Below, one piece after another: positions 1 through 8,378 of a stretch of DNA of 64,000 bases; position 1 is the first letter of the stretch, and the number at the start of each line of letters is the position of its first letter. Under the pieces are notes generated by a model. It saw only the letters and a program-made list of their open reading frames with translations. It searched no databases and was not told where the DNA came from. Origin of the DNA: Nodularia sphaerocarpa UHCC 0038 (GTDB taxonomy: Bacteria > Cyanobacteriota > Cyanobacteriia > Cyanobacteriales > Nostocaceae); the NCBI RefSeq assembly GCF_022376295.1, contig NZ_CP060140.1, positions 4,840,356 through 4,904,355 on the forward strand, in the 5' to 3' direction. Both the position numbers and the translations under genes were made by a program.

Positions 1-346
1 AACCTACCTAAGTCCCATTGAGAACGATTTTTGTCAGCCACAATCGCGTCCTCACAATTTTTTTTCTGTTACATATATGATAACGAACCTCAGAACCTCA
101 CCCACAAACCCTCTCATAAGACCCCACCCCTAGCCCCTCCCCGCAAGCGAGGAGGGGGACTGGATTTATAGGACTTACGTAAAAAAACCCTCAAACTCTA
201 TTCACTCTGTGTACTCTGCGTCTCTGTGGTATGCGCTACGCGCACGCTACGCGAACGTTAATTCTTTCTACCTAATTGCAAAACACCTTCCATCCTCTAG
301 CTCCATCGCGTTAGGATACTCAAGAAATATTGCTAATTAAACTATT
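1..346. other. Intergenic spacer with dispersed repeats
   Basis: No gene is seen here. The stretch holds a G+C-rich inverted repeat at about 122-160 (CCCCTCCCCGCAAGCGAGGA core) that recurs at 14361-14398. It also holds a CTCTGTG/CTCTGCG motif at about 206-235 that recurs at 14434-14465 and inside lnt. A GCGCTACGCG-type hairpin follows at 230-260. Confidence 0.7.
122..160. repeat. Dispersed G+C-rich inverted repeat
   Basis: CCCCTCC and GGAGGGG arms flank a short loop. A near-identical copy lies at 14361-14398 and a related one at about 55944-55978. The hairpin could stop transcription, but there is no clear T-run here. Confidence 0.7.
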
Positions 347-838
347 ATGAGCAAAATTGAACAAGCTCAAGCTGAGTATGAAACTTTTCCCCAAACTGTT
401 GAGAGTGTCATCATTAGCACAGTTAGTCAGGCAGGTATACCCAACACTGGTTACACTCCTTTTGTGATGGATGATGCTAAAAATATCTATATCTACGTTA
501 GTGGTTTAGCAATTCATACTCAAAATATTCATATCAATCCTCGTGTGAGTGTCTTATTTATTGAGGATGAATCTAAAAGTGAGCAAATTTTTGCCCGTCG
601 TCGGTTGAGTTTTGATTGTACAGCCACTTTGATAGAACGTGAAACTGAAACTTGGAATCAAATTGTTGCCCAATTTAAAGCCCGTTTTGGCGAATTGATT
701 GAAGTTTTTCGGGGTTTACCAGATTTTCGGATTTTTCGGTTAACTCCTAGCGCTGGTCGTTTTGTGATTGGTTTTGGGACAGCTTATGAGATTAGTGGTG
801 AACAACTCGATAAACTGGTTCATATTACAGGCAAATAA
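347..838 (+). CDS. HugZ-like pyridoxamine-phosphate-oxidase-fold protein
   Basis: A 163-residue protein that fits the FMN-binding split-barrel superfamily. It resembles the short cyanobacterial HugZ-like group (haem-utilisation/pyridoxamine oxidase-related): an N-terminal helix, then strands around residues 19-80 and a C-terminal segment with the sequence GRFVIGFGTAYEI. The family binds flavin or haem; the substrate cannot be told from sequence. Full HugZ proteins are longer, with an extra C-terminal domain that is missing here. The start is ATG in an A+T-rich leader with no strong ribosome site. The stop is three bases before the next start, so the two genes are probably co-transcribed. Ferrochelatase lies just downstream, which would suit a haem-related role, but that is inference. 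Confidence 0.75.
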   Translation: MSKIEQAQAEYETFPQTVESVIISTVSQAGIPNTGYTPFVMDDAKNIYIYVSGLAIHTQNIHINPRVSVLFIEDESKSEQIFARRRLSFDCTATLIERETETWNQIVAQFKARFGELIEVFRGLPDFRIFRLTPSAGRFVIGFGTAYEISGEQLDKLVHITGK

Positions 839-841
839 TTT

Positions 842-1741
842 ATGCTTCAGTTTCAACCTCCCGGCTTTGGGCATAAAGTTATTCATACATCTCTAGGGGC
901 GATGGTTTACTATACCCAAACCACTGCACCCTGGTTAAATGCTGAGACGGAAGATTTACCTCCTCTATTGTTCTTGCATAACTTTGGTGGTGGGGCTTCT
1001 GCGTTTGAATGGTCTAAGGTTTACCCAGCTTTTGCAGCTACGCACCGAATTTTAGCACCAGATTTAATTGGTTGGGGAGAATCGGCTCATCCAGTGCGAG
1101 ATTATCAAATTAGGGATTATTTGAATACTATTCAGGAGTTTATCACCCAAACTTGCCGCCAACCAGTGACGGTAGTGGCTTCTTCTTTGACAGCTGCTTT
1201 GGCTATCCGTCTGGCTATTAGCCATCCTGATTTATTTCACAGCTTGTTTTTAGTCTGTCCTTCTGGGTTTGATGACTTTCGCCAGGGTGCTGGACGCAGG
1301 ATACCATTGCCAATTATTAATTCGCCGCTATTGGATAATTTAATTTATACTCTAGGCGCTGAGAATGAATTTGCTGTGAGAAATTTTCTGCAAAGCTTTC
1401 TGTTTGCGAAAGCAGAACGGGTTTCTCCAGAAATCGTGGATGCTTATTTAGTTTCTGCACAACAGCCCAATGCTAAGTTTTCCGCTTTGGCTTTTTTGCG
1501 GGGAGACTTGTATTTTGATTTGAGTTTGTACATTCAGCAACTGAAAACTCCTACGGTGATGTTTTGGGGCGAGAAGGCACAATTTACCAGCATTAAGTTA
1601 GGGCGACGTTTAGCCAATCTGAATATAGGGGCAATTCGGGATTTTTATGCGATCGCAGATACAGGAATATTACCCCATCTCGAAACCCCAGAAGTTGTCA
1701 TTGGTCTCTTACAACCCTATTTGACAGCTTGTTTATCATAA
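842..1741 (+). CDS. Alpha/beta hydrolase fold protein
   Basis: A 299-residue alpha/beta hydrolase. The oxyanion region HNFGGG (residues 46-51) replaces the more usual HGFGG, and the APDLIGWG segment at 72-79 follows the family pattern. The expected nucleophile elbow GxSxG is instead VVASSLT (111-117), so one or both flanking glycines are gone. A candidate catalytic histidine lies in LPHLE near residue 279. The acidic residue is less clear (WGEKAQF region). It could be a slow or altered hydrolase rather than a standard esterase. It starts three bases after the HugZ-like gene, with which it probably forms a two-gene operon. No signal peptide, so it is cytoplasmic. Confidence 0.8.
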   Translation: MLQFQPPGFGHKVIHTSLGAMVYYTQTTAPWLNAETEDLPPLLFLHNFGGGASAFEWSKVYPAFAATHRILAPDLIGWGESAHPVRDYQIRDYLNTIQEFITQTCRQPVTVVASSLTAALAIRLAISHPDLFHSLFLVCPSGFDDFRQGAGRRIPLPIINSPLLDNLIYTLGAENEFAVRNFLQSFLFAKAERVSPEIVDAYLVSAQQPNAKFSALAFLRGDLYFDLSLYIQQLKTPTVMFWGEKAQFTSIKLGRRLANLNIGAIRDFYAIADTGILPHLETPEVVIGLLQPYLTACLS

Positions 1742-1875
1742 AAAATGGCAGAACATTACATTTTGTTACTAAATGGTTGAAAATTGCCTATCTTGATAAT
1801 TGTTACAAAAATAGTCTAAAATCGAGCAAGATCAATTAAATTCTCCGCATTGTCAAGGCATTGCTGAACTAGGGA

Positions 1876-1893
1876 GCGCTAAAGCGCAACTAC
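1876..1893. repeat. Half copy of a palindromic dispersed repeat
   Basis: The stretch GCGCTAAAGCGCAACTAC equals one arm and the centre of the full palindrome found at 18845-18876 and 23050-23081. It lies in the hydrolase-hemH spacer. Confidence 0.7.
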
Positions 1894-2022
1894 CAACTGG
1901 TAACACAAATCTCTTAAGATTGTTGACATTTCGTGTTTGCTGACTATAAAGCTTTATATTTAATAAAGATATATTGTTAACATTAGTAAAAAACCTGAAA
2001 AGATTGGGGGAAAATAACTGCT

Positions 2023-3189
2023 ATGAGTCGTGTAGGCGTTTTATTACTCAATCTCGGTGGCCCTGATAAGCTAGAGGATGTCGGGCCTTTTTTGTATAAC
2101 CTATTTTCCGACCCAGAAATTATTCGCCTACCGTTTCGCTGGCTGCAAAAACCTCTAGCTTGGTTTATTGCTTCACGGCGAACTACAACATCTCAAGCGA
2201 ATTATAAGCAAATTGGCGGCGGTTCTCCACTACGGCGAATCACTGAGGAACAAGGACAAGCCCTGAAACAACATTTGGGTAATTTGGGTCAAGAAGTGGA
2301 TATCTACGTAGGAATGCGTTATTGGCATCCTTACACAGAAGAGGCGATCGCACAAATTGCTGCTGATAATATCGAACACCTGGTAATTTTACCACTGTAC
2401 CCACAGTTTTCCATTAGTACCAGTGGTTCTAGCTTTCGGCTGTTAGAAAAACTTTGGCGCGAAAAGCCAGAACTTCAGCCTATTGACTATACTGTGATTC
2501 CTTCTTGGTACAAAGAACCAAGCTATCTGCAAGCTATGGCGCAACTCATAGCCCAAGAACTCGACCAATGTCCCAACCCTGATGAAGCTCATATATTTTT
2601 CAGCGCTCACGGCGTTCCTAAAAGCTACGTTGAAGAAGCCGGAGACCCCTATGAGCAAGAAATTGAAGAATGTACTGCTTTAATTATGCAGACTCTCAAT
2701 CGACCCAATCTTTATACCCTAGCTTATCAAAGTCGTGTCGGTCCAGTAGAATGGCTCCAACCTTATACTGAAGATGCACTCAGACAACTGGGCGCAGAAG
2801 GGGTAAAAGATTTAGTTGTTGTACCTATCAGTTTTGTCTCAGAACACATTGAGACTTTACAAGAAATTGATATTGAATATCGAGAAATAGCCGAAGAGTC
2901 AGGAATTCACAACTTCCGTCGCGCTGCTGCTCCCAATACTCACCCAGTATTTATTAAAGCATTGGCAGACCTAGTAATTGATGCCCTAAACAACCCCAGT
3001 TTCAAGCTTTCCCAAGCTGCACAAATGAAAAAAAGGGTGAAAATGTATCCCCAAGAAAATTGGGAATGGGGGATGACGACTAGCGCTGAAGTTTGGAACG
3101 GTCGCATTGCAATGCTGGGCTTTATTGCTTTAGTGATTGAGATAGTTACTGGTCATGGTTTGCTGCATATAATTGGCCTTTTGCAGTAA
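2023..3189 (+). CDS. hemH: Ferrochelatase with C-terminal CAB-like helix
   Basis: Ferrochelatase inserts ferrous iron into protoporphyrin IX, the last step of protohaem synthesis. The 388-residue protein starts with the family motif VGVLLLNLGGPD. It carries the catalytic histidine in FFSAHGVPKSY (SAHG at 194-197) and the acidic SFVSEHIETLQEID segment. It is longer than typical bacterial enzymes because of a C-terminal extension (about 325-388) ending in WNGRIAMLGF. This is the chlorophyll a/b-binding-like (CAB/HLIP) transmembrane helix known from cyanobacterial and plastid type II ferrochelatases, which ties the enzyme to the thylakoid membrane. A purine-rich GGGGGAAAA lies upstream of the ATG. 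A terminator-like hairpin follows at 3222-3250. Confidence 0.97.
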   Translation: MSRVGVLLLNLGGPDKLEDVGPFLYNLFSDPEIIRLPFRWLQKPLAWFIASRRTTTSQANYKQIGGGSPLRRITEEQGQALKQHLGNLGQEVDIYVGMRYWHPYTEEAIAQIAADNIEHLVILPLYPQFSISTSGSSFRLLEKLWREKPELQPIDYTVIPSWYKEPSYLQAMAQLIAQELDQCPNPDEAHIFFSAHGVPKSYVEEAGDPYEQEIEECTALIMQTLNRPNLYTLAYQSRVGPVEWLQPYTEDALRQLGAEGVKDLVVVPISFVSEHIETLQEIDIEYREIAEESGIHNFRRAAAPNTHPVFIKALADLVIDALNNPSFKLSQAAQMKKRVKMYPQENWEWGMTTSAEVWNGRIAMLGFIALVIEIVTGHGLLHIIGLLQ

Positions 3190-3221
3190 ATTTACAATCC
3201 AATAGCAATTATCAAATTGGT

Positions 3222-3250
3222 GGGGACGCGAGACTTTGCGCCCCTATTTT
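3222..3250 (+). terminator. Rho-independent terminator after hemH
   Basis: GGGG plus CGC on the left pairs with GCG plus CCCC on the right, and the stem is followed by TATTTTATT. It lies 33 bases after the hemH stop. Confidence 0.6.
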
Positions 3251-3692
3251 ATTAATAAAATCATCCTTTGAGAGGATGTTTCAAAAGTATTGTTTATTAT
3301 TCAAAAATTTTAGAAACCTAACCCCCCTGCCCCCTTCCAGCAACAAAAGTTTTTCCTTTTCCCTCTCCTTGTAGGAGAGGGCTAGGGAGAGGTAGGGAAT
3401 GGGGGTTTCAAAGCCTCTCTCCTTGTAGGAGAGAGGAATGGAAGCGAGGTTTTTAGTATACTTTACGACTTTACAAACATCCTTTGAGATGATACAGCAT
3501 ATTTCATCTGAATTAGGTATACAAGGGCGGGCAGGATGCCCACCCCACAAGATTTATATTAAATATCCCATTAGTGAGACGTAATCTATTTTTTACCTTT
3601 GTAACGTGAAATTCAAGAGGTATTCAGATTATCCATAGTCGCCTTGTAGAGACGCGATTCATCGCGTCTGTATGTCTATTTATGGGAGTTCA
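3251..3692. other. Repeat-rich spacer
   Basis: Between hemH and the DUF2808 gene there are two CTCTCCTTGTAGGAGAG hairpins (about 3363-3380 and 3416-3433), a copy of the GGGCATCCTGCCCGCC repeat (3519-3562, minus orientation) and a degenerate copy of the GTAGAGACG palindrome (3646-3671). The open frames across this stretch are made of repeats and are not believed to be genes. Confidence 0.7.
3519..3562 (-). repeat. Dispersed repeat with GGGCATCCTGCCC hairpin
   Basis: About 44 bases, nearly identical in reverse complement to 36242-36285, including flanking ATAAATCTTGTGGGG and TTGT(A/T)TACCT. A shorter relative is at 58049-58085. The centre is an inverted repeat GGGC-ATCCT-GCCC. Confidence 0.8.
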
Positions 3693-4160
3693 ATGATGAA
3701 AAAATTGATTTGCTTGTCAGCCTTAAGTTTAGCGATCGCCACAATAAATCTTCCTGCCATAGCTCAGGGTCAACAAATCCAGTATAATCAAAGCACCCCT
3801 CGCATTAGCAGCACAACTGGTTTACCTGATCGCCATTATATCAGCTTGTATACTGGGGAACAGCCTTTATCTAGCATTACAATTCGTCCCTCAGAATTTA
3901 TGGATCTTGGTGAAAATATTCAAGTCACCGATGAAGCGGGTGAAACTATTGAAGCCCAGGTTTCTCAAGAAGAGGACAGAGTTAAAATCAGTTTTACTCA
4001 ACCAGTCGCTTCTGGAACTACTTTAGAAATAGCCATGATGGATGTAGGATTTGCGCCTCCCATGCCTGCTGGTCAAGTTTTCCACTATCAAGTGTCTGGT
4101 GATCATGTGGGCTTGGCGCGAGAAATTCCCTATGGTTTAGCACGAGTTCAAGTATTTTAA
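3693..4160 (+). CDS. DUF2808 secreted protein
   Basis: A 155-residue protein with a clear Sec signal peptide (MMKKLICLSALSLAIATINL, with AIA before the predicted cut near residue 24). The rest matches the cyanobacterial DUF2808 family by its pattern: ITIRPSEFMDLGENIQV, then a hydrophobic VEIAMMDVG-like strand, ending in GLARVQVF. The function is not known. The frame stays open upstream to 3672, but starting at 3693 puts the signal peptide at the very N-terminus and a GGGAG ribosome site five bases upstream. Single gene; a hairpin repeat lies about 70 bases after the stop. Confidence 0.8.
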   Translation: MMKKLICLSALSLAIATINLPAIAQGQQIQYNQSTPRISSTTGLPDRHYISLYTGEQPLSSITIRPSEFMDLGENIQVTDEAGETIEAQVSQEEDRVKISFTQPVASGTTLEIAMMDVGFAPPMPAGQVFHYQVSGDHVGLAREIPYGLARVQVF

Positions 4161-4230
4161 TTTTAGTCGAAAGGGGAGATCAGGAAGAAAAATTTTGCTA
4201 CAAGCCCAATAAATATCTCCAACAAAGAAT

Positions 4231-4258
4231 GTAGAGACGTTCGGTGGAACGTCTCTAC
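4231..4258. repeat. GTAGAGACGTT palindromic repeat, copy 1
   Basis: Inverted repeat with arms GTAGAGACGTTC and GAACGTCTCTAC around a TCGGTG-like centre. It sits between the convergent DUF2808 gene and purB and may act as a two-way terminator. Other copies: 5745-5772, 8338-8365, degenerate 3646-3671 and 62203-62230. Confidence 0.85.
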
Positions 4259-4338
4259 AAGGGTTTTGGAAAAAACATATTTAATTTCTTTGTGGAGATA
4301 TTTAATGTCTTCTCCCCCCTCCCAATGCTCAATTTAGC

Positions 4339-5634
4339 CTAAATCCCTAGTCGTTGGTAAACCTGATCTAAATGGCGCAGGTGTTGCTGTGGATCAAAAC
4401 ACGTTGCAATTTCTGCTGGTGAGAGATTTTGAGTTACACGTGGGTTTTGAGTAATTAACGCGTGGAAGTCTCCTTCTGGCTTGTTCCAAGCAGTATGAGC
4501 GCTTTCTTGAACAATGGCATAAGCTTCTTCTCGGTTCAGTCCTTTATCTATCAAAGCCAGTAGGACTTTTTGGCTAAAGACTACGCCGCCATAGCAATTC
4601 AGGTTCCGCGCCATGTTTTCGGGGTACACCAGCAGGTTTTTCACCAATCCGGTGATTTCTACCAGCATAAAGTGAGTCAAAATGCAAGCATCTGGAAAAA
4701 TTACCCGTTCTACAGAACTGTGGGAAATATCCCGTTCATGCCATAAAGCCACGTTTTCCAGGGCTGCACCAGCATGACTTCTTACCAACCTAGCCATTCC
4801 CGTCAACCGTTCTGAACGGATGGGGTTGCGCTTGTGGGGCATGGCTGACGAGCCTTTTTGACCTTTGGAGAAAAATTCTTCTACTTCTAAAACGTCTGTT
4901 CTTTGGAGATTCCGAATTTCTACAGCAAAGCGTTCAATGGATGCGGCGACTAAGGCTAATTGTTGCACGTAGTCGGCATGGCGATCGCGCGAAATAACTT
5001 GAGTCGAGGCCGTATCAGCTTTTAGTCCCAGTTTTTCACAAGCGATCGCTTCAACTCGTGGTTCAATATTGGCATAGGTTCCCACAGCACCGGAAATTTT
5101 CCCCACGGCGATGGTTTCCCGGAGAACTTTCAACCTTTCTTGATGGCGCAACACCTCAGCTAACCATCCAGCTAACTTAAATCCAAAAGTCATCGGTTCA
5201 GCGTGAATACCGTGTGAACGGCCAGTCATGACTGTATAACGATGTTCTCGCGCCTTGAGGCGAATTACCTGAATCAACTCTTCCAGGTGTTGGGATATGA
5301 GATCCAGACTAGCAACTAATTGTAGTCCTAAAGCCGTATCTAGTACATCCGAGCTAGTTAAACCCAGATGAATATAACGCCCAGCATCACCCACATATTC
5401 ATTGACATTGGTTAAAAAGGCAATGACATCATGACGGACTTCAGCTTCAATTTCCAACACTCGCTTCGGGTCAAAATTCGCCTTAGCTTTAATTTCTTCA
5501 ACTGCTTGAGCCGGGATATAACCCAGTTCAGCTTGGGCTTCACAAACTGCAATTTCCACCTGAAGCCAGGTTTTTAATTTGTAAGTTTCAGTCCACAGGT
5601 TGCCCATTTCGGGCAGAGTATAACGCTCAATCAA
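4339..5634 (-). CDS. purB: Adenylosuccinate lyase
   Basis: Adenylosuccinate lyase removes fumarate from SAICAR and from adenylosuccinate in purine synthesis. The 431-residue protein shows the fumarase/aspartase superfamily signature GSSAMPHKRNP (about residues 260-270), preceded by the mobile catalytic loop. It also has the TGRSHGIHAEPMTFG active-site histidine segment (about 138-152) and HLGLTSSDVLDTA (about 88-100). The length is normal for the family. The start MIERYTLPEMGNLW matches the usual N-terminus. It is transcribed alone from a leader that contains the palindrome at 5745-5772. Confidence 0.97.
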   Translation of the reverse strand: MIERYTLPEMGNLWTETYKLKTWLQVEIAVCEAQAELGYIPAQAVEEIKAKANFDPKRVLEIEAEVRHDVIAFLTNVNEYVGDAGRYIHLGLTSSDVLDTALGLQLVASLDLISQHLEELIQVIRLKAREHRYTVMTGRSHGIHAEPMTFGFKLAGWLAEVLRHQERLKVLRETIAVGKISGAVGTYANIEPRVEAIACEKLGLKADTASTQVISRDRHADYVQQLALVAASIERFAVEIRNLQRTDVLEVEEFFSKGQKGSSAMPHKRNPIRSERLTGMARLVRSHAGAALENVALWHERDISHSSVERVIFPDACILTHFMLVEITGLVKNLLVYPENMARNLNCYGGVVFSQKVLLALIDKGLNREEAYAIVQESAHTAWNKPEGDFHALITQNPRVTQNLSPAEIATCFDPQQHLRHLDQVYQRLGI

Positions 5635-5744
5635 CGTTCGCGGCAGAATACAACTGTCATATTCTACAGTTTAATTAACCCAACCATAACTATCAGTTAG
5701 GTAATAAATTCAATACAATACTAATTCGTGAGCCGAAAACCCTT

Positions 5745-5772
5745 GTAGAGACGTTCCATGGAACGTCTCTAC
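5745..5772. repeat. GTAGAGACGTT palindromic repeat, copy 2
   Basis: A perfect 28-bp palindrome (arms GTAGAGACGTTCCA and its complement), flanked by CCCTT. It lies between the YihY gene stop and the purB start, both on the minus strand. Confidence 0.9.
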
Positions 5773-5798
5773 ATCCATTAACCGAAAGGTATTGAAAT

Positions 5799-6821
5799 TC
5801 AATAATGACGATTTCGGCGGCGGCGTTTTAAGCGCTTGGGATGCCTAAAATAGTGAAGAATACGATTAATTAAGCGAGAAGCTTGCTTTTTTCTTACAGC
5901 ATTTCCCGTACTATTATTTATTCCCCCTCCCTCCACAGGAGTTTTAGCAGTGCGTGGGATAGCGTTTTTAGTTGGGGTGATGTCAGTACCGTATCGCCTT
6001 GCATAAACCTGGGTAAATTCCGCACCAAAAAACAGAATTTGGGCAGCATAATAAACCCAAGCGATGATTACCACCAGTGAACCAGCCGCACCATAAGCTG
6101 AACCCAAAGTACTCCTACCGATATACTGTCCTAACAAAAACTTACCGATTACAAATAAGAAAGAGGTCAGCAATGCACCAATTAAAACGTCACTCCAAGT
6201 AGTTCTGACATCTGGTAAAACTTTGAAAATTAGGGCAAAAATAACTGTAGTGATGGCGAAAGAAAGAATAAAATTGAGCATCTGCCAGATGGAACCAATA
6301 CCTGGTAAGATGTGGCTAAAATAAGTTATCAGTGCTGATAACCCGGCACTAATGACTAAGGAAACTAGAAGTAAAAAGCCAATACCTAAAATCATGGTGA
6401 ATGATAAAAAGCGTTGGCGAATTATCGTCATGATGCCACGTCCAGGTTTGGCTTTGACATCCCAAATCGTGTTGAGGGAATCTTGTAACTCAGCAAATAC
6501 ACCAGTAGCACCTATGAGTAAAATTACAACACTAAGAATAGAGGCGATCGCACCGGCTTGTGGTCTGCTAGCATTTTTAATAGCTATTTCCAGGAATTTT
6601 GCGCCATCTCTGCCGACTAAATCCTCAATTTGGCGAACAATTTCACCCCTGGCGGCTTCTTCTCCAAATGCTGCGCCGGCGATCGCAATTACAATAATTA
6701 GCAAAGGTGCAATAGAAAATATCGTATAATAAGCTAATGCTGCCGCTAACCGTGAGGCTTTATCTTCACTCCATTGTTGAAAAGTTTCTGGAAAGAGCGT
6801 CCAAATCGCCTGTAACTTCAT
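5799..6821 (-). CDS. YihY/BrkB-family inner-membrane protein
   Basis: A 340-residue integral membrane protein of the YihY (formerly RNase BN)/BrkB family. The family hallmark is at the N-terminus: WSEDKASRLAAALAYYTIFSIAPLLIIVIAIAG is interrupted here only to stay short (residues 17-49). About six hydrophobic segments lie at 30-50, 92-115, 140-165, 185-205, 215-235 and 245-270. The tail is very basic (KRLKRRRRNRHY), suggesting a cytoplasmic end. The biochemical role is unknown; the older RNase BN label is considered wrong for the family. Leader 6822-7125 has no strong promoter that I can name. Confidence 0.85.
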   Translation of the reverse strand: MKLQAIWTLFPETFQQWSEDKASRLAAALAYYTIFSIAPLLIIVIAIAGAAFGEEAARGEIVRQIEDLVGRDGAKFLEIAIKNASRPQAGAIASILSVVILLIGATGVFAELQDSLNTIWDVKAKPGRGIMTIIRQRFLSFTMILGIGFLLLVSLVISAGLSALITYFSHILPGIGSIWQMLNFILSFAITTVIFALIFKVLPDVRTTWSDVLIGALLTSFLFVIGKFLLGQYIGRSTLGSAYGAAGSLVVIIAWVYYAAQILFFGAEFTQVYARRYGTDITPTKNAIPRTAKTPVEGGGINNSTGNAVRKKQASRLINRILHYFRHPKRLKRRRRNRHY

Positions 6822-7125
6822 TAAATCAGTCTCCTTATACTAGGAAGTTCCTGCCCTCCTGCTATATTTGATACTGGTTTATCAGTTGGCTACATCTTCC
6901 TAAAGGTGTTTTTGCAATATTCTTCAGACAGAATTTAGATCTCCGGCAAAGAACGTATAGACCTTCAATGATCTCTACAAAGCTTCCAGGGATATTACTT
7001 TTGGCGTTGCTGAATCACAGTATAAAATGCCAAAATTACCTTTCTTTTTCTTTGTACCTTTGCGCCTCTGCGGCTGGTGCGTGATACAAATTCATATTCT
7101 CAATCAGCAACGCCGTACCTTTTTA
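6822..7125. other. Spacer between YihY gene and tRNA-Lys
   Basis: No gene seen. It contains a copy of the CTTTGCGCCTCTGCGG repeat family near 7061-7076 and otherwise ordinary A+T-rich DNA. Confidence 0.6.
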
Positions 7126-7197
7126 TGGGTCGCCCGAGATTCGAACTCGGAACAAATCGGTTAAAAGCCGAGTACTCTACCATTGAGTTAGCGACCC
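7126..7197 (-). tRNA. trnK: tRNA-Lys (anticodon TTT)
   Basis: Reading the minus strand, the acceptor arms GGGTCGC and GCGACCC pair over seven bases. There is a D arm (ACTC-AATGGTA-GAGT), an anticodon loop CTTTTAA giving TTT, and a T arm around GTTCGAATC. No 3' CCA is encoded. The closing pair of the anticodon stem is weak. TTT decodes lysine AAA/AAG. Confidence 0.95.
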
Positions 7198-7256
7198 TTT
7201 TTTTTGTTTTGCAACTTTGCCATCATAGCATGAGCATCTGAGATTTGCAAGTGCTT

Positions 7257-8129
7257 TTATAAAAGATTTGCTGTTAACCTTACAAATGCCGTGCAGCTAG
7301 CCTTTGGAGCTAAGACCGTCAGATTTTCGCCAGTATTGAGAGCATTACGAGGGGCTGTCCAAGGTTCTAGACAGTAGAAATCTTTGCCTTTGACAGTCCA
7401 GAACACCAGATGAGAATAGATATTGTCGTAATCTAAACTCAGTTTGAGGGAACGGCTAGGATCTATCACTGTCGCAGATTGGCTAGTCAAATCCTTAAAA
7501 GCAACATCAATTTCATCGCGGTTGAAATCAAAATTACCGTCAAACGAGTGAATTTCCTTAGTACTTTGGTCTTGATACTGCCCAGAAGGAATTTGAAACT
7601 CTAGCCGATTTTTATCACCAGCAGTCAGAAAGTAAGGATGGAAACCAGCCGAAAAGGGCATGGGTGTGGATGACAAATTTTTATATTCTTGCCGAATTGC
7701 GAGAGTATCCCCTTGCAATTCATAGGTAAAAATTACTTGAAAGTCAAAAGGATAAACAGCCTTGGTTTGCTCGTTGCTATTGAGTACCAGAGTCAGACTA
7801 GCTTTATCTTCAGTTTTTTGCTCAATCACTTCCCAAGGTAACTCACGCGCAAAACCGTGTTGTTTCAGAGTGTACCGTTGCCCGTTGTGGGTGTAAAAAT
7901 TATCCGGTAAATTGCCACAGATAGGAAACAAAATCGGATTTCCACCTCTGACACTCAAATCAGGATGAGTAAAGCGTTCAGTATCCAGATAGAAAATTTC
8001 TTGCCCCTGGATACGCCAACGGGTGATAATACCGCCTCTTTCTGGGACTACTTCTATTTGAGAGCCTGCACTGTCATCGCTGAGGATGTAAGTTTTGTAT
8101 TGTTGTTCTTGCAGGGTGATAGTAAACAC
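7257..8129 (-). CDS. Aldose 1-epimerase (mutarotase) family protein
   Basis: A 290-residue member of the galactose-mutarotase-like fold. The family pattern is visible: VPERGGIITRWRIQGQEIFYLD near residue 28, NPILFPICGNLP near 64, a FSAGFHPYF segment with the conserved histidine near 162, and SHLVFWTVKGKDFYCLEPWTAP with the catalytic-type glutamate near 255. The family interconverts sugar anomers; this subgroup includes hexose-6-phosphate mutarotases, so the exact sugar is open. Single gene on the minus strand, just downstream of the tRNA promoter region. Confidence 0.88.
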   Translation of the reverse strand: MFTITLQEQQYKTYILSDDSAGSQIEVVPERGGIITRWRIQGQEIFYLDTERFTHPDLSVRGGNPILFPICGNLPDNFYTHNGQRYTLKQHGFARELPWEVIEQKTEDKASLTLVLNSNEQTKAVYPFDFQVIFTYELQGDTLAIRQEYKNLSSTPMPFSAGFHPYFLTAGDKNRLEFQIPSGQYQDQSTKEIHSFDGNFDFNRDEIDVAFKDLTSQSATVIDPSRSLKLSLDYDNIYSHLVFWTVKGKDFYCLEPWTAPRNALNTGENLTVLAPKASCTAFVRLTANLL

Positions 8130-8184
8130 AAGTTTCAGTCCTTATTCAGAGTGAATTGAGAATAGACATAAGTAGGTCGGCGTA

Positions 8185-8296
8185 AATAAAGTTAACTAGC
8201 TAGGGTCGTCATTGGTCATTTGTCATTAGTCATTAGTAAGGGTTTGGGTCCTGTTTACGAGTCTTAACATAGTTTGGTTTATTCATGCTTACCTAC
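8185..8296 (+). repeat. Long dispersed repeat, copy A
   Basis: About 110 bases with ATAAAGTTAACTAGC, GGGTCGTCATT, GTCCTGTTTACGAGTC and GCTTACCTAC in the same order as the reverse complement of 50420-50542. The copies differ by small insertions. Confidence 0.75.
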
Positions 8297-8337
8297 TTAC
8301 ACCGAATTAAAATATGCGTCTGACAGAACGAACCCTT

Positions 8338-8365
8338 GTAGAGACGTTGCATGGAACGTCTCTAG
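8338..8365. repeat. GTAGAGACGTT palindromic repeat, copy 3
   Basis: Same palindrome family as 5745-5772 with one centre change and a final G. It lies 13 bases after the pdhA stop (minus strand), where a terminator would be expected. Confidence 0.85.
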
Positions 8366-8378
8366 ATTCTTTGTCTCT

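Noticed and set aside
3281..3550. 89-codon frame on the minus strand
   Set aside because: It consists of CTCTCC hairpins and the GGGCATCC repeat.
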